A DNA stretch of 5,429 nt. Origin: Nitrososphaerota archaeon (lineage in GTDB: Archaea; Thermoproteota; Nitrososphaeria; Nitrososphaerales; Nitrosopumilaceae). Positions within the stretch are counted from its first letter, which is position 1; every line of letters starts with the position of its first letter. The DNA lies in contig JACZUQ010000005.1 of assembly GCA_022573065.1 (NCBI GenBank), positions 9,650-15,078 on the forward strand. The letters run 5' to 3'. Shown in pieces: positions 1 through 5,152 of the stretch. A program made the position numbers and the translations under genes. The notes below the pieces were generated by a model that made no database searches, was not told the DNA's origin, and saw only the letters and a program-made list of their open reading frames with translations.

Positions 1-2
1 TT

Positions 3-608
3 CTCATAGGTGATTCTAAAGCCGAAATTATTACCCCTTTTGATTATAGTACTATAGGAGTTGAAATTGTAGATTTTAATCTTGATTTTAAAGATATTGA
101 AGTGATTTTAGATATACAGGTTACAGAGCTTCCAGCAACAATTGAAATTAGTTTTGAACGAGAGTTTTTTGATTCAGTAAATTTTGATAATAATAACGAA
201 TTTACAATTATTGCAGATGGAGATATTATATACTATGAAGAGATATTTTCTAATTCTGAAATTAGAACTCTCAAATTTAATTTATCTTCAGATACTGAAT
301 TAGTTGAGATATTTGGTACACATCTAAAAGGAATTTCTGCACAAACTCAAACGAAAATTATTGCAGAAGAAGTTTCTATAAAGGAAATAGATCAAACAGA
401 TAAGATAAATGAATTATTAGATGAGAACAAAAAACTTCAAGAATATAATATCCTTCTAAAAGAAGAAAATAAAGAGCTTGATGGAAGAATTTTTGAGCTT
501 GAAAATCTAATTTCTGCTTTAGAAACACAAGTTAGTAATCTAAACACAATTGTTATAGAACAGGTCAATGTAATTTACAACTGGGTTCTAGGATATGCAA
601 TTAGTTAG
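3..608 (+). CDS. 3' part of a probable surface/extracellular beta-rich protein with C-terminal coiled coil (5' end outside window)
   Basis: The reading frame is open from base 3 to the TAG at 606-608, giving 201 visible residues. A GTG at 102 lies inside continuous coding sequence and is unlikely to be the real start, so the gene begins left of the window. Visible residues 1 to about 110 form alternating hydrophobic strands rich in Asp, Glu and Asn, including ELPATIEISFEREFFDS and FTIIADGDIIYYEE. I associate this pattern with secreted or surface modules of ammonia-oxidising archaea. Residues about 129-190 are a Leu/Ile heptad coiled coil (INELLDENKKLQ, LKEENKEL, FELENLISALETQ). The protein ends in a short hydrophobic tail (YNWVLGYAIS) with no visible PEFG-type sorting motif. 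Any signal peptide would lie upstream. Surface location and role are inferred; no enzyme motif is visible. It converges on the small gene at 624-845. Confidence 0.8.
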   Translation, partial: LIGDSKAEIITPFDYSTIGVEIVDFNLDFKDIEVILDIQVTELPATIEISFEREFFDSVNFDNNNEFTIIADGDIIYYEEIFSNSEIRTLKFNLSSDTELVEIFGTHLKGISAQTQTKIIAEEVSIKEIDQTDKINELLDENKKLQEYNILLKEENKELDGRIFELENLISALETQVSNLNTIVIEQVNVIYNWVLGYAIS

Positions 609-645
609 AATCTTGACAATTAACTAAAGTTCTAATTTTTTTAAT
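601..645. terminator. Candidate bidirectional terminator between convergent genes
   Basis: TTAGTTA (601-607) and TAACTAA (621-627) form a 7-bp inverted repeat with a 13-base loop. It overlaps the stop codons of both convergent genes. On the plus strand it is followed by a T-rich tract (about 634-648). The stem is AT-only, so hairpin stability would be weak. In archaea the T tract itself is often enough to terminate, which makes the position more telling than the stem. Confidence 0.4.
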
Positions 646-845
646 TTTTCCATACGTGCTAGATGTTCTATGATAGTAGTATTAATAGAAGCTAAACATT
701 CGGCAGTTTCAGCAGCATCTTTTTTTAAATTAGAAATTTTTTCTTTTGCAACATCAAAATCTGTTTCTGCCGGTGATTCTGTTTCGTTAACGATTTCAAC
801 TGATGCAATATCTTTAATTTCTAATTTCGATCTGACTTTTTCCAC
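624..845 (-). CDS. Small coiled-coil protein of unknown function (73 aa)
   Basis: The gene starts at GTG (845-843) and ends at TAG (626-624). I do not recognise a family. The N-terminus (EKVRSKLEIKDIASVEIVNE) is mixed, followed by an acidic Pro-containing linker (residues 21-30). Residues about 31-73 are a predicted helix with hydrophobic spacing suited to a coiled coil, ending KLKKLEL. There is one cysteine (C50), no membrane segment and no signal peptide. No Shine-Dalgarno sequence is obvious upstream of the GTG. It lies downstream of the 965-1303 gene on the same strand, 119 bases away, so it probably has its own promoter. The frame is intact and the composition looks like protein, but without homologs the evidence that it is a gene is moderate. 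Confidence 0.6.
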   Translation of the reverse strand: MEKVRSKLEIKDIASVEIVNETESPAETDFDVAKEKISNLKKDAAETAECLASINTTIIEHLARMEKLKKLEL

Positions 846-964
846 GTAATTTTTATCGATTTTTGTGTATTAACAACTTGTGTGTAATTTTCTTGCAACA
901 GATCGTTATAGAAAATTTAGTGTGTAAATTCAACATACATCACAATTTTATGGAATTTTTATAC
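846..964 (-). promoter_or_regulatory. Intergenic region with candidate minus-strand TATA-like elements and a repeated GTGTGTAA motif
   Basis: On the minus strand, TATAAAAA (about 954-961) and CTATAACG (about 904-911) are possible TATA boxes for the 73-residue gene. Neither sits at the leaderless distance from the GTG start, so a 5' leader of some 35-85 bases would follow. A plus-strand motif occurs twice 40 bases apart: GTGTGTAATTTTC at 880-892 and GTGTGTAAATTC at 920-931. A related TTGTGTATTAAC begins near 863. Either could be chance in AT-rich DNA. Confidence 0.25.
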
Positions 965-1303
965 CTAATACCAGATTCCAGTTTCATATGAAATAGATTT
1001 TTCTTTTTTTTCTAATTTTTCTAAAATAGGGGACCATTCTAAATTTTCTTCTTTTGCTTGTGCTATCGCATTTTTGTACATCAATTCAAATGTCCACTTT
1101 AAAATTTCACTCCATATTGCTTTTAGTGATTCTTCATCAGACCAATAAACACTGTTTCTAACTGCAGTCATTGCTACAATATTACTTCGTTTTTGATTAG
1201 GATCCCCTTTCCATTTTGTAAGAACTTTATCACAAAATTCTAAAATTTGGTTTTGGGATAGAACCAACTCATCGGGATCAAACTCCTTACGGCCTTTCTT
1301 CAT
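965..1303 (-). CDS. Tryptophan-rich small hypothetical protein (112 aa)
   Basis: ATG start at 1303-1301, preceded by a TATA-like box about 27 bases upstream, which supports both the start and a leaderless transcript. I recognise no family. The first residues are basic (KKGRK), followed by an acidic stretch (EFDPDEL) and then helices from about residue 15 onward. The sequence has six tryptophans (W31, W54, W64, W70, W90, W111), high for 112 residues, and one cysteine (C24). The C-terminal third is Lys/Glu-rich (ILEKLEKKEKS). It has no signal peptide, membrane span or catalytic motif, so it is probably a soluble cytoplasmic helical protein. It is divergent from the 1399-1809 gene, which is also tryptophan-rich, with 95 bases between the start codons. 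Co-regulation of the pair is possible but not shown. Confidence 0.75.
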   Translation of the reverse strand: MKKGRKEFDPDELVLSQNQILEFCDKVLTKWKGDPNQKRSNIVAMTAVRNSVYWSDEESLKAIWSEILKWTFELMYKNAIAQAKEENLEWSPILEKLEKKEKSISYETGIWY

Positions 1304-1325
1304 AAGAAATAAAAAAACCTAACAG

Positions 1326-1334
1326 CTATAAATG
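1326..1334 (-). promoter_or_regulatory. TATA box for the 112-aa gene (leaderless arrangement)
   Basis: The minus strand reads CATTTATAG here, centred about 27 bases upstream of the ATG at 1303. That is the expected distance from an archaeal TATA box to the transcription start, so the transcript would begin at or next to the start codon. No Shine-Dalgarno sequence is present, which fits leaderless translation. Confidence 0.6.
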
Positions 1335-1368
1335 TTAAAAGTCAAATCGGAGTAAAAAACGTGGATCA

Positions 1369-1376
1369 CTTTATGA
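1369..1376 (+). promoter_or_regulatory. Weak TATA-like box for the 19-residue-repeat protein gene
   Basis: CTTTATGA is centred about 27 bases upstream of the ATG at 1399, again suggesting a leaderless transcript. It departs from a good TTTATA-type box. The adjacent GAGGGG (1375-1380) is too far from the ATG to act as a normal ribosome binding site. Confidence 0.35.
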
Positions 1377-1398
1377 GGGGTATCGATCAAATCCAATC

Positions 1399-1809
1399 AT
1401 GTCAAAAAGCAGTAAATCTTCTACAGAATGGGATAAACATTGGCAAGAGTACTCTAAAATGTTAGAAAAATGGAAAGATGTTTTTCAAACATTTCAAAAC
1501 ACAACTATTGAAATGCAAAAAAAATACAATGAAGTAATGGAACAAGCAGCTACCTCATCTAGCAAAGATACCATGAAACAGTTTGGAGAAAATTGGCAAA
1601 AAGCCATGAATCAAGCTGGAATGGACACATTCAAACAATTTAGTACTAATTGGGAAAATGCTATGAATGAATATACTGCAAATGCATTCAAACAATTTAG
1701 TGAAAACTGGCAAAATACATTGAACCAATCTGGAATGGAATATTTCAAGTCATATGGAGATATGATGAATAAGTTTGCAGAAACTTGGCAGAACATGTGG
1801 CAAAAATAA
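1399..1809 (+). CDS. Helical tryptophan-rich protein with tandem 19-residue repeats, possibly phasin/PhaE-like (136 aa)
   Basis: ATG start, TAA stop at 1807-1809. After a Ser/Lys-rich N-terminus, residues 10-50 form a helix with W11, W15 and W25. Residues 57-75, 76-94 and 95-113 are three tandem repeats of exactly 19 residues, and a divergent fourth starts at 114. The consensus is D-x-FKQFSENWQNAMNQxGM. In DNA the period is 57 bases (1567-1623, 1624-1680, 1681-1737). Each repeat carries one Trp, one Phe pair and polar Gln/Asn positions, which suggests a long amphipathic helix or helical bundle. There is no signal peptide or membrane span. Phasins and PhaE subunits of polyhydroxyalkanoate synthases are similar short, Trp/Gln-rich amphipathic helical proteins that coat granules. 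That comparison is an inference from composition, and no PHA synthase gene lies in this window. A plain structural or surface-binding protein is equally possible. Confidence 0.75.
   Translation: MSKSSKSSTEWDKHWQEYSKMLEKWKDVFQTFQNTTIEMQKKYNEVMEQAATSSSKDTMKQFGENWQKAMNQAGMDTFKQFSTNWENAMNEYTANAFKQFSENWQNTLNQSGMEYFKSYGDMMNKFAETWQNMWQK
1567..1796 (+). repeat. In-gene tandem repeat, 57-bp period (19 codons)
   Basis: Three full units start at 1567, 1624 and 1681, with a decayed fourth from 1738. The best-conserved core is TTCAAACAATTTAGT, identical in units 2 and 3. Codon-level differences between units show an older duplication, with the protein repeat better conserved than the DNA. Confidence 0.85.
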
Positions 1810-1812
1810 TAC

Positions 1813-1876
1813 CGTTAAAAAAGAAAATCTAACGAAAAACTGGTTTGGAATAGTTTCCTAGGCTAAAGGTATTTTT
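1813..1876. terminator. Candidate bidirectional termination region between convergent genes
   Basis: The 53-base gap between the stops at 1809 and 1863 contains a short inverted repeat, CGTTA (1813-1817) with TAACG (1830-1834). It also has an A-rich run (about 1817-1828) that reads as a T tract for the minus-strand ubiD transcript. A T7 run (about 1870-1876, at the end of ubiD) could stop the plus-strand transcript. The stems are short, so the T tracts are the main evidence. Confidence 0.35.
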
Positions 1877-3191
1877 TTAGAAAAAAATTTTCTTGTTTTG
1901 GAATTTTTGCAATCTCAAAACCTCCCTTTCTTTTTGAGAGCGGTGTTGTAGCATCAATTCCAAGTTTTGTAGTTTTTAATCTTTTTTGGTCGCTTGATGG
2001 ATCCAAACTAGACCCTCTAACGTTTTTTATAATTAGCAAATCGCGATCCGCTTGAAATCTTGTAGCCATTGCATATTCTACTGATTGGGCATCATTTGGG
2101 TCAATATCAGTATCAACTACTGTTACCATTTTCAAAGAGCGATGAGTTGCAAAGGTCTTTTTTATGATGGGTTTTATGTCGGAATCTTTTCTTTTTTTGA
2201 TTTGAACTACTGAATGAAGCCAATTACAACCGCCATTTGTCATACTTACTTGCTTGATTTGTGGAAAAGTCTTTTTCAAGTTTCGATTAAGTTTAGATTC
2301 TATAGGCATTCCCATTAGCAACCTATGTTCAGAATATCCTGACAGAATATCATGAAAAATTGGATTGTTCCTATAATACAGTTTTTCTAATTCAAAGACT
2401 GGTTGAGGTCGAGCAAAGTCGTATGTTCGAAGCATCTCAACCATCCACTCTTTGTGAGTTTTATTATGTAAGATTTTTCCTTCCATTACAATTTCAGCTC
2501 CCGAAGGGACAAGCATTCCAGAATAAGGACACTCGGCTAATCGAAGTTTTCCGCCCAAAATGGAATTTGCGATATTAAGTTCGTCTTTTCCCCAATCTGC
2601 TTGATATGCTCCTGCAATAGAAACAGCAGGATGAACACCAATAGTAATTGCAACTTTAAGATTTTTTTTTTGTTTTTTTGAATTCATGAAAGCCTGGTGA
2701 AGATCTCTTCCATCAACCATTCTAACTGAGAAATGTTTTTTGTCTAATGGCATTAGTCGATGAAATGAAGAATTCTGTGTTCTCGTTTCTGGGTTTTTTA
2801 CATAAATTATTGATGAAGTGATAAAAGGTCCTGATTCTTTTTCAAAGTGAGTTACTATAGGTAAAACTGAAGCGTCTGATGATTGATTTTCCATAAATTG
2901 GCCCTCTGAGATTTTTTTAGGTTTTTTGGCATGTTCAATTGCATGGATTATTCTTTCATGAATGTCATCTTCTTTAGCACCTACTGCTTGGGCAAATCTG
3001 GTTCTGGTTCCTACTAGATTCGAAACTAATCTGAATTTTTTTGCTTTAATTTTTTCAAATAGCAAAGCAAAGGAACCGTCAGCTTTTGCGGTTAGGGCCG
3101 CAATTTCGTATTTGGTAGATACGGAACGTTTAACGGTTTTAAGATCCTTAGTTTTTTTCAATGTTCCAAGATAGCTTCGCAAATCGGTCAA
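1863..3191 (-). CDS. ubiD: UbiD-family prenylated-FMN-dependent decarboxylase, candidate anhydromevalonate phosphate decarboxylase (442 aa)
   Basis: Full-length UbiD-family protein that decarboxylates unsaturated acids using prenylated FMN made by a UbiX partner, which is not in this window. Family landmarks in order: the N140...R145 pair in NSSFHR, matching the Asn/Arg cofactor-metal site; MVDGRDLHQAF around H165; GVHPAV (186-190); LVPSGAEIVMEG (227-238) with E233 as probable metal ligand; DIDPND (362-367); and a C-terminal LGIDATTP (410-417). The acidic segment that is usually E-G-P-F-G-E is here EWMVE (248-252). In many archaea a UbiD homolog acts in the modified mevalonate pathway to isoprenoids, and this is the likeliest role. 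A menaquinone-related or other decarboxylase is the alternative. The start is TTG (3191-3189), overlapping the upstream stop as TTGA, with GGAG about 11 bases upstream, which implies translational coupling. Confidence 0.9.
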   Translation of the reverse strand: MTDLRSYLGTLKKTKDLKTVKRSVSTKYEIAALTAKADGSFALLFEKIKAKKFRLVSNLVGTRTRFAQAVGAKEDDIHERIIHAIEHAKKPKKISEGQFMENQSSDASVLPIVTHFEKESGPFITSSIIYVKNPETRTQNSSFHRLMPLDKKHFSVRMVDGRDLHQAFMNSKKQKKNLKVAITIGVHPAVSIAGAYQADWGKDELNIANSILGGKLRLAECPYSGMLVPSGAEIVMEGKILHNKTHKEWMVEMLRTYDFARPQPVFELEKLYYRNNPIFHDILSGYSEHRLLMGMPIESKLNRNLKKTFPQIKQVSMTNGGCNWLHSVVQIKKRKDSDIKPIIKKTFATHRSLKMVTVVDTDIDPNDAQSVEYAMATRFQADRDLLIIKNVRGSSLDPSSDQKRLKTTKLGIDATTPLSKRKGGFEIAKIPKQENFFLKKYL

Positions 3192-3523
3192 GATTGTACC
3201 ATCTCCATTATATCACCTATCAAAATTTTTGCAGCTTCATTTCCAAGTTCTCTTTCAGCATAAAGAGAAACAACAGCAATTCCCCTAATAGAAGTAGATA
3301 TTTTTTCTGCAGTTAATTTTAAAAAAAGAGAATCAGTTTTTGCACGAATCACAGTAGCTGTAGTTGCCATAGGTCCTGAGCCTATGGATACTACCATAGA
3401 GCCAATTTTTTGCTTTCCCTCACTAATAGAAACAAAATTTCCATTATCAAAAGTAAGTAAATGAATAAAAAATTTTCGATCGCCTACATCAACGGTTTTT
3501 TGTGTGTACCCTGATGTAGACAT
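3188..3523 (-). CDS. PAC3/PAC4-like proteasome-assembly-chaperone-fold protein (111 aa)
   Basis: ATG start at 3523, TGA stop overlapping the ubiD start by 4 bases. The sequence reads as beta strands followed by helices: FFIHLLTFDNGNFVSISE, then IGSMVVSIGSG (40-50), then TTATVIRAKTDSLFLKLTAE (54-73), a helix, then IAVVSLYAER (82-91) and a final helix GNEAAKILIGDIMEMV. The order, the length and the segments K-x-GSxVS, TTxVxxxxxDxLxxxxAexI and E-x-GNxAxxL resemble eukaryotic PAC3 (PSMG3) and related PAC4-type chaperones that guide 20S proteasome alpha-ring assembly. The comparison was made from memory. If correct, it would act in the cytoplasm, probably as a homodimer. Its placement between a zinc ribbon and a UbiD decarboxylase does not point to proteasomes, so its role could have diverged. 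The gene itself is certain; the family call is moderate. Confidence 0.85.
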   Translation of the reverse strand: MSTSGYTQKTVDVGDRKFFIHLLTFDNGNFVSISEGKQKIGSMVVSIGSGPMATTATVIRAKTDSLFLKLTAEKISTSIRGIAVVSLYAERELGNEAAKILIGDIMEMVQS

Positions 3524-3542
3524 CTATGAGCTTCGACTAAAC

Positions 3543-3794
3543 TTATGCCTTTATTGCTATCGCTTCAGCCTGTCTTTCCATTTTAGTATCAGCTTCCACT
3601 CTTGCTCTGAGTTTGGCTTTGTACTTGAGATTTCGAGGCTTGGTTCGGAGTCGATAACCACAACATGGACACCATAATCCTTCCCATTTGATGAAGATTT
3701 CACAAATTTGACATCGTCTCTGTCCAGAAGCATATCTTCCGGTTCCTACTGGCTTTTGAGCCTTATATCGAACACAAATTCCTTTACAAGTCAT
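3543..3794 (-). CDS. Thaumarchaeal-type basic zinc-ribbon protein (83 aa)
   Basis: ATG start at 3794, TAA stop at 3545-3543. It has seven cysteines in the order C3-x3-C7, C28-x2-C31 and C42-P-C44-C45-G. C28, C31, C42 and C45 form a standard four-cysteine zinc ribbon (CxxC...CPxCG), with C3/C7 possibly binding a second metal. The rest is strongly basic and Arg-rich (GRYASGQRR, YRLRTKPRNLKYKAKLRAR) with an Ala/Glu helical tail. This fits a nucleic-acid-binding or protein-docking role in transcription or translation. I recall very similar short zinc ribbons, often in several copies, in Nitrosopumilus-type genomes, and this is one of the main taxonomic cues here. It is the first gene of the cluster with the PAC3-like gene (19-base gap) and ubiD. 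No precise target can be read from the sequence. Confidence 0.88.
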   Translation of the reverse strand: MTCKGICVRYKAQKPVGTGRYASGQRRCQICEIFIKWEGLWCPCCGYRLRTKPRNLKYKAKLRARVEADTKMERQAEAIAIKA

Positions 3795-3807
3795 CTTTTC
3801 ATCAATT

Positions 3808-3846
3808 CCTTAATAATTTAATATAACATTCACAACTATTTAAGGA
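3808..3846 (-). promoter_or_regulatory. Promoter of the zinc-ribbon/PAC3-like/ubiD cluster
   Basis: On the minus strand CTTAAATAG (about 3836-3844) is a good archaeal TATA-type box. It would place transcription start near 3815, a leader of about 20 bases. AAGGA (about 3808-3812) is a possible weak Shine-Dalgarno sequence, about 13 bases from the ATG. A perfect 10-base palindrome ATCGATCGAT (3846-3855) abuts the box on the upstream side, where a BRE or regulator site would lie. Confidence 0.45.
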
Positions 3847-3855
3847 TCGATCGAT

Positions 3856-4054
3856 AAATTCTATAATATTTCTATACTTTTTTTGTAAAAATTTCATTGA
3901 TCGTTCATTAATTAAAAACAGATTTCAGATAACTTTGAAAAAGACTATAAATATTTACCTATTATTTTGAAGATCGTATTTTTTGAAATTTTCATAATTG
4001 CATCCTTCGAACTATAAAAAATTTTCAAACCTATGAACTTTATTCTCGATTTTT
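3856..4054. other. AT-rich intergenic region without a supported gene
   Basis: This is very AT-rich DNA between the zinc-ribbon cluster and the RNase H-fold gene. It holds a near-symmetrical TATAAATATTTA (about 3946-3957) that could be a TATA box on either strand, but no gene sits at the right distance. The only small frame with a plausible start is a 16-codon basic minus-strand peptide (3995-3945, MKISKNTIFKIIGKYL) behind an AAGGA; this is too little to call a gene. I see no tRNA, C/D-box or other RNA signature. Confidence 0.5.
4011..4025 (-). terminator. T-tract, candidate terminator for the RNase H-fold gene
   Basis: The minus strand reads GAAAATTTTTTATAG about 30 bases after the TAA at 4057-4055. 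The T6 run is a plausible archaeal poly-T terminator. There is no hairpin. Confidence 0.3.
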
Positions 4055-4732
4055 TTATCCCGTTCTAGAAAGTGGCAAAATAAAATGTCGGGGACCTTCT
4101 CTTTGGGTAATGTATTTTGCTGACATCATATCTCGTTTTCCTCGCTGATTGTAGTTCTTTACTTTAAGTGATGTTCTACTTTCATCTACAAATTCCAATT
4201 CAAAATCTGAACAAAATCTCAGATTAAGTAATTCGGTGATTTCTTTTGCAATACTCATGTTGCCATTGCCTATTTTTACAATTTTTCTATCTGCTCGAAG
4301 CTCGGCAAGAATTTTTGCCATATGCATAACTAATACTTCAATTGAAGTAAAAATTGATCTTTCAATTTCTTGTCCATAATAAAAAACTGAAAGTCCAATC
4401 CTAAGACCTGGATCAATCCCAAGTACTAACTCATTTTTTTCTATACCTACTTGTAATTTTTGAATCATTAGGCCTTGAATTATCACAGGGTCTTTATCAA
4501 TAATTTCTTCATGAAGCATAGGTTTTTGAGAAATTTCAGGAGTCTCTTTACACGTAGTTAAGATCAAATGTCCTTCATAGGAATTTATCTCCTCTGGAAG
4601 AAGTGAATCATATTTTAATTTTAGTGAATTAAGGGCCTTGACGAATTTATAATAAGGTCTACCATAAGTTGTCGCAATTCCAATACGGGCTTGTTTTAAG
4701 GGTTGGATAATTTTGCAATCTTCAAGTGAAAT
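4055..4732 (-). CDS. RNase H-fold (RuvC/YqgF-like) protein; N-terminal region lacks a normal in-frame start
   Basis: The C-terminal domain has RNase H-fold hallmarks. Counting from a TTG at 4567, LVLGIDPGLRIGLS places D52 on the first strand, KIGNGN (98-103) is the third-region strand, E129 sits in EFVDESRTS, and D146 in GKRDMMSAKYI; together a plausible acidic D-E-D triad for metal-dependent nuclease activity. From TTG 4567 the protein is 170 residues. Coding sequence clearly continues upstream in the same frame (ARIGIATTYGRPYYKFV, then KALNSLKLKYDSLLPEEINSY), with no ATG, GTG or TTG before the stop at 4735-4733. The coordinates given run to the first sense codon, an ATT. A likelier true start is TTG 4725 in another frame, joined by a -1 shift near 4699. 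The added region looks like a small alpha/beta domain. The substrate is unknown, and a Holliday-junction or RNA role is only inference. It follows the coiled-coil gene closely on the same strand. Confidence 0.75.
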   Translation of the reverse strand: MSLEDCKIIQPLKQARIGIATTYGRPYYKFVKALNSLKLKYDSLLPEEINSYEGHLILTTCKETPEISQKPMLHEEIIDKDPVIIQGLMIQKLQVGIEKNELVLGIDPGLRIGLSVFYYGQEIERSIFTSIEVLVMHMAKILAELRADRKIVKIGNGNMSIAKEITELLNLRFCSDFELEFVDESRTSLKVKNYNQRGKRDMMSAKYITQREGPRHFILPLSRTG

Positions 4733-4738
4733 TTAGGT

Positions 4739-5152
4739 TTATGCCTTCAGAACAGTTGACACAACATGGTCAACGGCTTCATTAAATTTAGTATCAATTT
4801 TATTTTGTACATCCTTTAGATTCACATCTCCAGAAGTCAAAATTCTTTGAGATTCAGATTTGGCCTTTTCTGTAGCCTCAGAAATTATGACCTCAGCCTC
4901 TTTAGTAGCCATTTGAATCACCTGTTCACGTAATTTGTCAATTTCTTTTTGGGCTTTTTGATTAAGCTGCTTTTTCATATCGGCTAGATTCTCATTTAGA
5001 GAATCAATATCAGATTCTAGACCAGAAAGAGCCTTGATAATTTTTTCAACAGTTCCAGGTGCAGCTGTAGATGCTGGAATCTCTTTTGCCAGAGTTTTTT
5101 GAGAGTTTTTTGAACCCTTTAATTTCAAGTTATGACAAGCATTCAAATCCAA
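4739..5152 (-). CDS. Coiled-coil protein resembling archaeal A/V-type ATP synthase peripheral-stalk subunit (H/G/E-like, 137 aa)
   Basis: Residues 1-32 are a basic then Ala/Pro/Ser-rich leader. Residues about 33-62 form one helix (TVEKIIKALSGLESDIDSLNENL). Residues 63-105 form a long charged Ala-rich coiled coil (KEIDKLREQVIQMATKEAEV, ATEKAKSESQRI). The C-terminus KFNEAVDHVVSTVLKA resembles the ends of archaeal ATP synthase stalk subunits such as AhaH, which close with a hydrophobic helix. No other ATP synthase gene is visible, so the assignment is tentative; a generic coiled-coil scaffold is the alternative. TTG 5152 is preferred as start because AAGGA lies 8 bases upstream. TTG 5146 and TTG 5128 are alternatives. 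The stop is followed within 10 bases by the reading frame of the RNase H-fold gene, so the two are probably co-transcribed. Confidence 0.8.
   Translation of the reverse strand: MDLNACHNLKLKGSKNSQKTLAKEIPASTAAPGTVEKIIKALSGLESDIDSLNENLADMKKQLNQKAQKEIDKLREQVIQMATKEAEVIISEATEKAKSESQRILTSGDVNLKDVQNKIDTKFNEAVDHVVSTVLKA

Noticed and set aside
102..104. GTG as start of the first gene
   Set aside because: The frame is open and protein-like back to base 3, so the GTG is internal and the gene is cut by the window edge.
1611..1796. 61-codon minus-strand frame inside the 19-residue-repeat gene
   Set aside because: It is the antisense reading of the repeats; its Phe/Cys-rich composition follows from the plus-strand gene and it has no start signals.
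2360..2578. 72-codon plus-strand frame within ubiD
   Set aside because: Antisense to a well-supported UbiD coding region; no promoter or ribosome site and no recognisable protein.
2962..3174. 70-codon plus-strand frame within the N-terminal part of ubiD
   Set aside because: Antisense shadow of ubiD with unlikely composition.
3846..3855. ATCGATCGAT palindrome as a specific operator
   Set aside because: A single simple alternating palindrome with no second copy in the window; kept only as a note in the promoter entry.
3945..3995. 16-codon minus-strand basic peptide with upstream AAGGA
   Set aside because: Too short and AT-driven; no conservation information and no well-placed promoter.
4034..4069. 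Short plus-strand ATG frame (MNFILDFFIPF) after the TATAAATATTTA element
   Set aside because: Only 11 codons, overlaps the end of the RNase H-fold gene on the other strand, and the TATA-like element is too far away.
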